Notes: a model not told the origin generated them from the letters alone. A stretch of DNA of 16,588 nt from Treponema sp. (GCA_016297805.1 JAEDFX010000048.1:1-16588); one strand, 5' to 3'. Shown: positions 1-6,706, numbered from the stretch's first letter. A program made the numbers and translations.

Positions 1-573
1 ACGAATTTCACATCCTCGGAAGTTGAAACTTCCTGCGGTGTTCAATTTTTAGGTATGATTTTTCACATTGATAGATTAGACCAGCCTGGTGCTGATATTT
101 TTGCAAATCTTACTGAACGGGAGCTTCGCAATTCCTACGAAAAAAGCGGCGGATTTTTTATTGCTGAAAGTCCAAAAGTAATCGAACGAGCTTTGGATGC
201 TGGTTATGAACCTATCTCATTTTTAATGGAAGAAAAGCATATTACGGGAGATGCAGCATTTTTGATTGAACGTTGTCCTGATTTACCAGTTTATACTGCA
301 CCACGAGGTGTTTTGGAAAATCTAACTGGTTACAAGTTGACCCGCGGAGTTCTTGCCGCTTTTAAAAGAAAAAATCCTCCTGCTCTTGAAGAGGTTTGTA
401 AAAACGCCCACAGAATTGCTGTTTTAGAAAATATTGCAGATGCTACAAATGTTGGTGCAATTTTCCGCTCAGCAGCAGCTCTTGGAATTGATGCAGTTCT
501 CCTGACACCTGAATGTGCCGATCCGTTGAACCGCTGGTGCTGTTATTTTCTGGGAATTAAGGAAGAGATAATC

Positions 574-590
574 TTTGTAAATTTTACAAC
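574..590. promoter_or_regulatory. 17-bp dyad operator candidate, sdaAB copy
   Basis: TTTGTAA-ATT-TTACAAC matches the window consensus TTTGTAA-N3-TTACAAA with one mismatch. It overlaps the predicted -35 box of the sdaAB promoter, with its centre about 37 bp upstream of the predicted start of transcription. Two similar dyads lie before the MATE gene and before opp. A weaker copy (11 of 14 arm positions) lies at 627-643, just downstream of the predicted start site. The binding protein is unknown. Confidence 0.55.
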
Positions 591-612
591 ATCTCACCCT
601 ATTTCTTTTAAT
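583..612 (+). promoter_or_regulatory. Predicted sigma70-type promoter of sdaAB-sdaAA
   Basis: A -35 box TTTACA (583-588) is separated by 18 bp from a -10 box TTTAAT (607-612). Each matches the consensus at five of six positions. The predicted transcript would start near base 619, giving a leader of about 37 nt before sdaAB. The dyad at 574-590 overlaps the -35 box. Confidence 0.5.
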
Positions 613-655
613 TCTCAACATTGTTTTTAGTATTTTTTACAATTACACTACCACC

Positions 656-1336
656 ATGAACATTTTTGATATTATTGGTCCTGTTATGGTTGGGCCGTCC
701 AGCTCTCATACTGCGGGAGCGGCAAAAATTGGGTATGTTTCGCGAAAATTACTGTCAGAAGATATTGCAAAAGCTGAAATTCTTCTTCATGGTTCATTTC
801 TTGCTACCGGGAAGGGGCATGGTACTCAATACGCACTGGTAGCAGGACTTCTTGGTCTTAAAGAAGATGATTCAAGAATTCCGGAAAGCTTTGAGCTTGC
901 AAAAAAAGCCGGTGTAGAAATCAGATTCGGAAAAGTAAATCTAAAAAATGTTCATCCTAATTCAGTACAATTAAATCTTACCGGTAAGAACGGGCGTCAC
1001 CTGGAAATTATTGCAGAATCTGTAGGTGGTTCGGTAATTAATATTGCCAGCATTGATGGACTAAGTGCTAATTTCTCTGGTGATAATCCTACCCTTATAG
1101 TTCATAACAAGGATCAGCCGGGTCATGTTGCAGAAGTAACAAGCATGCTGGCTCACAAATCAGTGAATATTGCATCAATGCAGTTATACAGAGCTCATCG
1201 AGGGGGAGACGCGGTAATGGTTCTGGAATGTGATCAGGAAATTCCTCAGGAATCTATAAAATGGCTTACAAAGCTTGAAGGCGTTGTAAAGGTAACTTAT
1301 TACAGTTGCGTCGGTGTGGCAGGAGAACAAGTTTGA
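656..1336 (+). CDS. sdaAB: L-serine dehydratase, iron-sulfur-dependent, beta subunit
   Basis: This is the beta subunit of the two-chain, [4Fe-4S]-dependent L-serine ammonia-lyase, which deaminates L-serine to pyruvate and ammonia in the cytoplasm. The 226-residue length is typical. The N-terminus FDIIGPVMVGPSSSHTAG (residues 4-21) is the family hallmark, and GKGHGTQ follows at 52-58. A C-terminal ACT domain spans about 145-217 (NPTLIVHNKDQPGHVAEV at its start) and probably senses an amino acid. The ATG at 656 matches the family start exactly, but the Shine-Dalgarno is poor. The stop codon shares its last base with the sdaAA start, so translation is probably coupled. The promoter with its dyad lies directly upstream. 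Confidence is high for identity; regulation by the dyad is inferred. Confidence 0.95.
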   Translation: MNIFDIIGPVMVGPSSSHTAGAAKIGYVSRKLLSEDIAKAEILLHGSFLATGKGHGTQYALVAGLLGLKEDDSRIPESFELAKKAGVEIRFGKVNLKNVHPNSVQLNLTGKNGRHLEIIAESVGGSVINIASIDGLSANFSGDNPTLIVHNKDQPGHVAEVTSMLAHKSVNIASMQLYRAHRGGDAVMVLECDQEIPQESIKWLTKLEGVVKVTYYSCVGVAGEQV

Positions 1337-2202
1337 TGAATAAAATAGAAGAAATCTTAAAAATTGCAGAAGAAAAGCAGCAGGAATTCTGGCAGGTCAT
1401 TGTTGAAAACGACTGCCGCGAAAGAAACGTTACTCAAGATGCTTCTTTTGCCCAAATGGAAAAAATGCTGGATGCCATGATTGACGCAGATAACACCTAC
1501 TCTCCTTCTCTAAAATCTCCAAGTGGATTAAGTGGTGGAGATGGAGCAAAGCTGGAGGCGTACCGTAAGCAGGAGAACCGTCTGATTGGAACATTTCTTA
1601 CAATGGTAATGGAAAAGGCTGTAAAAATGGGTGAATCCAATGCCTGCATGAAGCGAATCGTTGCAGCTCCTACTGCTGGTTCTTGTGGAGTTATTCCTGC
1701 AGTTTTGCTGACTTATATGGAACAGAAGAATCCTCCTAAAGAACAGATTGTAAAGGCTCTTTTTGTTTCTGCAGGAATTGGTGAGGTTATTGCAAATACT
1801 GCCAGCATTTCTGGTGCAGAAGGTGGATGTCAGGCAGAAATTGGAAGTGCCAGCAGTATGGCTGCCGGTGCTGTTACTTTCCTGGAAGGTGGAACAAATC
1901 AACAGATTGCCACTGCCGCAGCTCTAGCAATGAAAAATATGCTGGGACTCACCTGTGACCCTGTTGCAGGACTTGTAGAAGTTCCTTGTATAAAAAGAAA
2001 TGTTTCGGGTGCTGTAAACGCTATAATTTCTTCTCAGATGGCACTGGCAGGTCTTAAAAGTGCAATTCCTGTAGATGAAGTTTTTGAAACTATGGGAAGA
2101 ATCGGAAGATTAATACCACCATGCCTTAGAGAAACCAGCGAAGAAGGTCTTGCAGTAACTCCAACGGCACAGGCTGCAAAAGATACTATATTTTCTGACT
2201 AA
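1336..2202 (+). CDS. sdaAA: L-serine dehydratase, iron-sulfur-dependent, alpha subunit
   Basis: This is the catalytic partner of SdaAB and carries the iron-sulfur cluster that activates serine. Family motifs are intact: KRIVAAPTAGSCGVIPAVL (106-124), EGGCQAEIGSASSMAAG (162-178) and TCDPVAGLVEVPCIKRN (206-222). Cys165, Cys207 and Cys218 are the likely cluster ligands, and Cys263 lies in the mobile C-terminal tail. I start at ATG 1336 rather than the in-frame ATG ten codons earlier. The sequence AGGAGAA at 1321-1327 is a well-placed Shine-Dalgarno, and residues from MNKIEEIL match the family. The protein is then 288 residues. It overlaps sdaAB by one base. Its last 17 bases overlap the end of the convergent pucR-like gene. 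No strong intrinsic terminator separates the two. Confidence 0.95.
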   Translation: MNKIEEILKIAEEKQQEFWQVIVENDCRERNVTQDASFAQMEKMLDAMIDADNTYSPSLKSPSGLSGGDGAKLEAYRKQENRLIGTFLTMVMEKAVKMGESNACMKRIVAAPTAGSCGVIPAVLLTYMEQKNPPKEQIVKALFVSAGIGEVIANTASISGAEGGCQAEIGSASSMAAGAVTFLEGGTNQQIATAAALAMKNMLGLTCDPVAGLVEVPCIKRNVSGAVNAIISSQMALAGLKSAIPVDEVFETMGRIGRLIPPCLRETSEEGLAVTPTAQAAKDTIFSD

Positions 2203-3352
2203 GCAAGTGATAACATCGAACCAGCATTGTGATTTCTTCGTCAGAAGTAGCTTCTTCAAGATCAAGAAGCTGTTCGGCTTTTTTGATTCTGTAACGAATT
2301 GTATTTGTATGCTGAAAACATTCCTTACTTGTGGCAGCATAATCTCCGTTATTTTCTACAAAGGAAATTAAAGTACGAATCAAATTTGCATCATGCAACT
2401 TATCATATTCTTCCAGAATTGAAATTTTGTTTTTAATTTCTGCACAAAGAATATCATCCTGCACAATGGAAATTGCATACTTATATACGCCAACATATTT
2501 GTAAGAAAGACAGTCTATTTTCTGAAATTTCGCAACATTTGCAGCAACCTGAGACTTTTTCACAGATTCCTTTATCATACATAAATCAACAGGCTCCGCA
2601 TCATATCCAATAAAAAAGCTTTCAGGATTAAATCCATTCTGTACAAGAATCTCTTTAAAATATGCTAAAGCATGCAAACCCTTTGTTTCTTTTTCTTCGA
2701 AAGTACAGATGAGAATAACATCATATCCAGATTTTACAAAAGTCCAGCTGTTAGACTGTTCAGCCTTTGAACGATGATACATAAGCGAATCAAAATATGT
2801 ATGAACCTGAAGATTAGTAGAGGACTCTTTTGAAATAAGTGTAGCCGAAATCAACTTTTCTTTAAAATCCGGATTTATTTCATGAACAATTCTCTGAACC
2901 TCATCCATATCCTTCTTTTCATTCATAATAAGATTTAACTTTTCTTCCTGAATGATATACTGAGCACGTGTTTTCATGGATTCATTAATATTTATAATCA
3001 AATCTTCCATGAACTCATCATAAAAAGTGAGGATTGGAACGTGATTTTCTTTTGCCAGCTGTATTATTTCATCAGGAAGATGTTCTTCTGGCAGCAACTT
3101 TAGTGCAATACCAGAAACATGCTTTTTAATAAGACTCTTGATTGATCCGTTTACAAGCTCTGGATTTGTAGAAGCAAAAAAATATGAAACAAGAACAAAA
3201 TAGCCATAGCAGTAACCGGCGTAATTTATTCTGCTACTTTCGTATTCAAGAATAACAGCTGTTGTTACAGTATTGGAAAGGTATTCCTTACCTGTTATTA
3301 CATTAAACTTTTTGAATAGAGTCAGATTTAAAATTTCATTAATTGTTATCAT
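2186..3352 (-). CDS. PucR/CdaR-family transcriptional regulator
   Basis: This is a 388-residue cytoplasmic regulator. Residues 1-120 resemble the PucR N-terminal sensory domain. The middle (about 150-300) fits the degenerate GGDEF-like region of CdaR/PucR proteins. Residues 320-388 form the C-terminal helix-turn-helix of the family (FVENNGDYAATSKECFQHTN at 331-350, followed by TIRYRIKKAE). Family members usually control catabolism of purines, sugar acids or amino acids in response to a metabolite. A good Shine-Dalgarno (GGAG, complement of 3358-3361) precedes the start. The gene is convergent with sdaAA and lies downstream of the hisC-like gene on the same strand. Its own promoter is followed by a strong terminator-like hairpin inside its leader. 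It is a candidate controller of the serine and peptide genes around it, but the sequence does not show its targets. Confidence 0.88.
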   Translation of the reverse strand: MITINEILNLTLFKKFNVITGKEYLSNTVTTAVILEYESSRINYAGYCYGYFVLVSYFFASTNPELVNGSIKSLIKKHVSGIALKLLPEEHLPDEIIQLAKENHVPILTFYDEFMEDLIININESMKTRAQYIIQEEKLNLIMNEKKDMDEVQRIVHEINPDFKEKLISATLISKESSTNLQVHTYFDSLMYHRSKAEQSNSWTFVKSGYDVILICTFEEKETKGLHALAYFKEILVQNGFNPESFFIGYDAEPVDLCMIKESVKKSQVAANVAKFQKIDCLSYKYVGVYKYAISIVQDDILCAEIKNKISILEEYDKLHDANLIRTLISFVENNGDYAATSKECFQHTNTIRYRIKKAEQLLDLEEATSDEEITMLVRCYHLLSQKI

Positions 3353-3366
3353 AATGGCTCCAGGTT

Positions 3367-3416
3367 AAAAAAAAGAAGGCGCAACGACTGTGATTTGTGC
3401 ACATCGTTGCGCCTTC
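3367..3416 (-). terminator. Terminator/attenuator hairpin in the pucR-like leader
   Basis: Bases 3375-3387 and 3404-3416 form a perfect 13-bp stem. It extends, after one bulged base, by four more pairs (TGTG with CACA) around a 7-nt loop. Read on the minus strand it is followed at once by eight Ts (3374-3367), which is the classic intrinsic terminator form. It could end hisC transcription. However, only five bases separate the U-tract from the pucR-like Shine-Dalgarno, so any transcript reaching that gene must read through it. Confidence 0.8.
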
Positions 3417-3432
3417 AATAATTAACTAATTC

Positions 3433-3462
3433 ATTATAACCAAATTTTTTTTATTTTGGCAA
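3433..3462 (-). promoter_or_regulatory. Predicted promoter of the pucR-like gene
   Basis: On the minus strand, TTGCCA (3462-3457) is separated by 18 bp from a consensus TATAAT (3438-3433). Transcription would start near 3426, about ten bases before the hairpin at 3416-3375. The spacer holds a long A-tract flanked by CCAAA and TTTGG arms. The transcript would be only about 60 nt if the hairpin terminates. Confidence 0.6.
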
Positions 3463-3530
3463 GTATGATTTTTTTCTAAATGGCAGAACTTTTTTAAATT
3501 AAGGAGGAGTAATGTTTATTTGTTGAAAAA

Positions 3531-4619
3531 CTATTTCAAAATTTCTTTCATTACTGCAATGAACTTATCATTCATTTCCGCAGTTCCAATACTTACACGG
3601 TTCATTCCAACTGGTGCACCAATCAGAACTTTCTGTTCTGCAAGCTTTGCATAAATTTCTGTGTTTTCAAGTTTTGGAGCCTTGAATAAGATGAAGTTTG
3701 TCTGGCTTTCATAAACTTTACAACCAAGTTCTTTCAAAGCTGCAGTAACTTTATCGCGTTCAATTGCATTCAAACCAGCAATCTTCTTAAGGTATTCCTG
3801 ATCCTGCAAAGCTGCAGCTGCCATTCTCTGTCCCAAGAAGTTGATGTTCCATGCAGCACCAGATTTTCCTAAATAAGAAATAAGTTCAGGTTTACCTGCA
3901 GCCACACCAATACGAAGACCAGCCATACCGTAAGCCTTAGAGAAAGTCTTCAAAACCAAGAGAGGCTTGTCGTAACCTTCATTAATCAGCTTAATCATAC
4001 TGTATGTATTTGGTTTTGAAACAAACTCAAGGTAAGCTTCATCAATTACACAAAGAACATGTTCTGGAACCTTCTTTACGAATTCTTCAATTTTTGCAGA
4101 ATCAACAAATGTTCCTGTTGGGTTATTTGGGTTTACTACTACAACCATTTTTGTTTTAGGAGTAATTGCAGCAAGCATAGCATCCAAATCGTATCTCATT
4201 TCTGAATCAAGTGGAACCATAACTGGTACACCACCTGCAACGTTTACTGTATCGCGGAATGCTTCGTAGCTTGGATCACCAAGAACAACTTCATCACCTG
4301 CATTAAGGAAGATTTCTCCAAGAATGTTAATAAGTGAACTTGAACCAGTTGCTGTAGAAACATGCATCATATCTGGAAGACCATGAAGCTTTGCAAATTC
4401 TGACTTCAAATCTACTGAAAACCAGTCAGGATAAATATTTGGGCGTTTACAAGCTTCTGCTAAAGCTTCCAATGCCTTTGGAGAAGGTCCATAAGGACTT
4501 TCATTATAGTTCATACGATAAAAATCTGGAGTTGTATAGCTGCTGACTGGCTGACGTGCAGCACGTTTACTTTCTGGTAAAGCCTTAATTGAATCTCTAA
4601 GTAATGTTTTGTAATCCAT
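3531..4619 (-). CDS. HisC-like PLP-dependent aminotransferase (class I/II)
   Basis: This is a 362-residue fold-type I aminotransferase of the histidinol-phosphate aminotransferase group. It exchanges an amino group between an amino acid or amino-phosphate and 2-oxoglutarate. NPNNPTG (163-169) and IDEAY (192-196) are cofactor-site motifs. Lys228 in TFSKAYGMAGLRIG is the Schiff-base lysine, and Arg236 follows. Arg341 in NRVSIGT fits the substrate-carboxylate arginine. The start is supported by GAGG (complement of 4627-4630). No his genes are nearby. The setting among serine and peptide genes makes a catabolic or broad-range aromatic or other aminotransferase as likely as true HisC, so no gene symbol is given. 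I see no convincing promoter of its own. The dyad at 4751-4767 lies in the shared divergent region. Confidence 0.85.
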   Translation of the reverse strand: MDYKTLLRDSIKALPESKRAARQPVSSYTTPDFYRMNYNESPYGPSPKALEALAEACKRPNIYPDWFSVDLKSEFAKLHGLPDMMHVSTATGSSSLINILGEIFLNAGDEVVLGDPSYEAFRDTVNVAGGVPVMVPLDSEMRYDLDAMLAAITPKTKMVVVVNPNNPTGTFVDSAKIEEFVKKVPEHVLCVIDEAYLEFVSKPNTYSMIKLINEGYDKPLLVLKTFSKAYGMAGLRIGVAAGKPELISYLGKSGAAWNINFLGQRMAAAALQDQEYLKKIAGLNAIERDKVTAALKELGCKVYESQTNFILFKAPKLENTEIYAKLAEQKVLIGAPVGMNRVSIGTAEMNDKFIAVMKEILK

Positions 4620-4750
4620 AATTCTACCTCGCTATATAAATAAGTGGTTCAGCTGTTAGTCTGCAACCTCTAAAGATTTCTTATGTTTTGGAGTTTATAA
4701 AATCTCAAAATGAAAAACTAGAAAAATTTTACAAAACTTCAAAACCGCTC

Positions 4751-4767
4751 TTTGTAGCTTTTACAAA
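4751..4767. promoter_or_regulatory. 17-bp dyad operator candidate, hisC/MATE copy
   Basis: TTTGTAG-CTT-TTACAAA matches the shared consensus with one mismatch. It lies in the 233-bp divergent region between the hisC-like gene and the MATE transporter gene. Its centre is about 60 bp upstream of the predicted MATE transcription start. A weaker copy (TATGGAA-AAC-TTACAAA, 12 of 14 arm positions) lies at 4812-4828, over the end of the -10 box and the start site. An isolated right half-site lies at 4729-4735. Confidence 0.55.
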
Positions 4768-4782
4768 AATCTTCCAAAAAAA

Positions 4783-4812
4783 TTGACTTATACTGCCTAA
4801 AATCAATAGGAT
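4783..4812 (+). promoter_or_regulatory. Predicted promoter of the MATE transporter gene
   Basis: TTGACT (4783-4788) is followed after 18 bp by TAGGAT (4807-4812), which matches the -10 consensus at four of six positions. The start of transcription would be near 4819, leaving a leader of about 34 nt. The dyad at 4751-4767 lies upstream at a spacing that would suit an activator. Confidence 0.45.
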
Positions 4813-4852
4813 ATGGAAAACTTACAAACGTGATTACGTCATGGAGGCTATT

Positions 4853-6241
4853 ATGGCAAGTACAACTATAGAAACAGAACTAACAAAACCTAAAATCCAG
4901 TTTGACAGAAAATTCCTTATAAAGCTTGTACTGCCGTTGGTAATAGAACAGATTCTTGCAGTAACAGTCGGAATGGCAGATATGATTATGGTATCAGGTG
5001 CCGGAGAAACTGCAGTATCTGGTGTTTCATTAGTAAATACAATCAGTAACCTTCTGATATATGTTTTTACAGCTCTTGCTACAGGTGGTGCGGTAGTTGC
5101 ATCCCAGGCAATCGGTGCTAAACAGAAAGAAACCGCCAATACAGTTGCTAATCAGCTGGTTCTTATATGTTTCCTTTTTGCTATTGTTATTACTGGAATT
5201 TGTTTAGTATTAAACAGACAGATTCTTGGATTAATCTACAGAAATGTTGAAGAAGCCGTTATGGAAAATGCAGTGATTTATTTTTACATTACTGCCCTTT
5301 CCTTCCCCTTTGTTTCGGTTTATTACGGTGCAACAGCGTTGTTCCGTTCTATGGGTAACTCAAAATTGAGTATGTACGTTTCTACAATAATGAACGTTTT
5401 GAATATTATTGGAAATGCCATATTTGTATTCGGCTTTAATATGGGAATTGCAGGTGTTGGATACGCCACTTTGATTTCCCGTGCAGTTGCCGGAATAATC
5501 GTTATTTTTTTATTGCGTGATCAAAAACTGGATTTACATATCGATAAACATCTTCGCCTTGGTTATAACTGGGGCATTCAGAAAAAAATCCTTGCCCTTG
5601 GTATTCCAAGTGGTGTAGATAACGCTATGTTCCAGATTGGTAAACTCTTCACTCAGGCACTTATTGCCAGTTTTGGAACTGCCAGTATTGCAGCCAATGC
5701 CACAGCCAGTACAATAGAACTTCTGGCCACAATTCCTGCCTCAGCAACAAGTCTGGCAATTACAACAATTGTAGGACAGTGTGTTGGTGCCAACGACTAC
5801 GATTCTGCCAAGAAATATACTAAAAAACTTATGTTCTGGGCTTACGTTATGATTTGGATAGAAAACCTGTTCATTGTAATTCTTACTCCAACAATTGCCA
5901 GCTGGTACCATTTGTCGGCCGAAGGCGACAGACTTGCCCGTATTTTAATGTGGTACCATAGCGCATGTTGTGTAGTAATGTGGCCAGCTGCCTGGACTTT
6001 ACAGTCAGTACTCCGTGCTTCCGGCGATGTAAAATACCTGATGACTGCTTCAATCATAATCATGTGGGTATTCAGAATTGGTTTTTCTTATTTACTCACA
6101 GGCTTAAACAAAATGATGGGTTCTCCACTTCCAGGCGTTCTTTGTGTATGGATTGCTATGACAATCGACTGGCTTGCTCGCTGTATTTCCAACATCTTAA
6201 GAATCAAAAGTGGCAAATGGATGAAAAAAGCAGTAGTATAA
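4853..6241 (+). CDS. MATE-family multidrug/toxin efflux transporter
   Basis: This is a 462-residue integral inner-membrane protein with about twelve predicted hydrophobic helices, arranged as the two six-helix halves of MATE (NorM/DinF-type) transporters. These export cationic drugs or metabolites in exchange for Na+ or H+. Family features near the N-terminus include the stretch LVLPLVIEQILAVTVGMADM followed by MVSGAGETAVSGVSLVNTI. I prefer the ATG at 4853 over the in-frame ATG at 4841. GGAGG at 4843-4847 is an ideal Shine-Dalgarno five bases before 4853 and would lie inside the coding region otherwise. The gene is divergent from the hisC-like gene and followed by a hairpin cluster. The substrate cannot be told from sequence. 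Shared regulation with amino-acid genes would hint at a metabolite exporter, but that is speculative. Confidence 0.92.
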   Translation: MASTTIETELTKPKIQFDRKFLIKLVLPLVIEQILAVTVGMADMIMVSGAGETAVSGVSLVNTISNLLIYVFTALATGGAVVASQAIGAKQKETANTVANQLVLICFLFAIVITGICLVLNRQILGLIYRNVEEAVMENAVIYFYITALSFPFVSVYYGATALFRSMGNSKLSMYVSTIMNVLNIIGNAIFVFGFNMGIAGVGYATLISRAVAGIIVIFLLRDQKLDLHIDKHLRLGYNWGIQKKILALGIPSGVDNAMFQIGKLFTQALIASFGTASIAANATASTIELLATIPASATSLAITTIVGQCVGANDYDSAKKYTKKLMFWAYVMIWIENLFIVILTPTIASWYHLSAEGDRLARILMWYHSACCVVMWPAAWTLQSVLRASGDVKYLMTASIIIMWVFRIGFSYLLTGLNKMMGSPLPGVLCVWIAMTIDWLARCISNILRIKSGKWMKKAVV

Positions 6242-6249
6242 AATAAAGG

Positions 6250-6315
6250 AGGGAAAAGCCTTTCCCTACGGCCACACTTTGTTGTGGCCTACCCTTTCCA
6301 GCGGGCACATCCCGC
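6250..6315. repeat. Cluster of three hairpins, possible dispersed palindromic repeat
   Basis: Three stem-loops stand in a row after the MATE gene. The first has arms AGGGAAA and TTTCCCT (6250-6256, 6261-6267) with a 4-nt loop. The second has arms GGCCACA and TGTGGCC (6270-6276, 6283-6289). The third has arms GCGGG and CCCGC (6301-6305, 6311-6315). The segment is far richer in G and C than its flanks. No T-run follows any stem, so simple termination is not well supported. The minus strand reads through without a stop and gives a peptide containing ALRDVPAGKGRPQQSVAVG. From memory, unverified, similar short peptides recur in Treponema genomes as products of a repeat. Confidence 0.55.
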
Positions 6316-6357
6316 AACGCCCTGATTGAAAAACCGGTTTACTGGGTTTACAATGAA

Positions 6358-6371
6358 GAATATATATATTC
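6358..6371. promoter_or_regulatory. 14-bp perfect AT palindrome upstream of the metal-uptake genes
   Basis: GAATATATATATTC is a perfect 14-bp palindrome. It lies about 40 bp upstream of the only TATAAT-like box before the metal-transport gene cluster. It could be an operator for a Fur/Zur-type metal regulator, but it does not clearly match a Zur consensus I know. A second perfect 10-bp palindrome, AAACCGGTTT, lies at 6331-6340. Confidence 0.3.
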
Positions 6372-6410
6372 CTAACCTCATTATTAAAAATATTGACCTT
6401 TACGGCAGTT

Positions 6411-6416
6411 TATAAT
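6411..6416 (+). promoter_or_regulatory. Possible -10 box of the metal-uptake cluster
   Basis: A consensus TATAAT ends only 11 bases before the ATG at 6428. There is no -35 box at normal distance; a TTGACC at 6393-6398 is only 12 bp away. If used, transcription would start about five bases before the ATG, giving a nearly leaderless message. This would agree with the absence of a Shine-Dalgarno there. Confidence 0.35.
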
Positions 6417-6427
6417 ACCTTTTGGAC

Positions 6428-6706
6428 ATGCAAAAAAAGTTTGCGCTTATTCTTCTAGTTCTTACACTCTTCTCAATCAGTATTCCTTCAGTGGAAATAA
6501 ATCACAATTGTACTGGAGACGACTGTGCAATTTGTTATGTAATTCACGTAGCAGAAGAAAATCTTAAGTTATTAAAAATTACAGCTGCAGCTCTGATTAC
6601 AGCATCTGCTGCATATAGAATAATTTCTTATATTTTTAAATACTCTCAAATCAATCATCATTATTCAAACAATCTTATAACTCAAAAAATCCGTCTGAAT
6701 GATTAA
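6428..6706 (+). CDS. Small membrane protein with Cys/His motif, first gene of metal ABC cluster
   Basis: This is a 92-residue protein with a hydrophobic N-terminal signal or anchor (about 5-21) and a second hydrophobic segment (about 50-71). Between them lies a compact motif, His26-x-Cys28-x4-Cys33-x2-Cys36-x3-His40, which could bind a metal ion outside the membrane. I know of similar short proteins with an H-x-C-T-G-x-x-C-x-x-C core beside zinc ABC transporters in Firmicutes; they have no assigned function. An upstream in-frame stop at 6413-6415 limits the start to TTG 6422 or ATG 6428. Neither has a clear Shine-Dalgarno, and ATG is preferred. The next gene starts 55 bp downstream on the same strand. 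A role in metal sensing, delivery or transporter assembly is inference from location and motif only. Confidence 0.7.
   Translation: MQKKFALILLVLTLFSISIPSVEINHNCTGDDCAICYVIHVAEENLKLLKITAAALITASAAYRIISYIFKYSQINHHYSNNLITQKIRLND

Larger units (their letters stand above)
55..630 (+). pseudogene. Truncated TrmH/SpoU-family (SPOUT) RNA 2'-O-methyltransferase
   Basis: The family transfers a methyl group from S-adenosylmethionine to a ribose 2'-hydroxyl in rRNA or tRNA. Residues 20-105 resemble the N-terminal substrate-binding part, and residues 120-160 are the start of the SpoU methylase domain. The SPOUT motif 1 is clear (NVGAIFR, about 132-138), followed by a typical DPLNR at 156-160. After Arg160 (base 534) similarity stops. 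The remaining 31 residues are low-complexity and lack SPOUT motifs 2 and 3, which form the trefoil knot and the cofactor site. Family members are usually about 260 residues, so roughly 70-80 are missing. A +1 frame shift at this point restores Ala-Val but soon hits a stop, so a frameshift alone does not explain the loss. The ATG fits the family N-terminus, although the frame is open to the window edge. A deletion or an assembly junction near base 535 are both possible. Confidence 0.75.

Noticed and set aside
18..33. Small hairpin GGAAGT-TGAA-ACTTCC before the methyltransferase start
   Set aside because: It has a six-bp stem with no T-tract and lies in frame with the open reading frame at the window edge. 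It is too short to call a terminator or regulatory element.
2249..2284. Hairpin arms AGCTTCTT and AAGAAGCT followed by T6, as a terminator for sdaAA
   Set aside because: The T-run is seven bases past the stem, and the whole segment codes for the conserved end of the PucR-like protein. The alternative pairing that reaches the T-run is weak.
4637..4666. Minus-strand TTGCAG with an AT-rich -10 as the hisC promoter
   Set aside because: The implied start of transcription falls on the Shine-Dalgarno, and the -10 match is poor.
6393..6416. TTGACC plus TATAAT as a complete promoter for the metal cluster
   Set aside because: The spacer is only 12 bp, too short for a sigma70 promoter. Only the -10-like box was kept, at low confidence.
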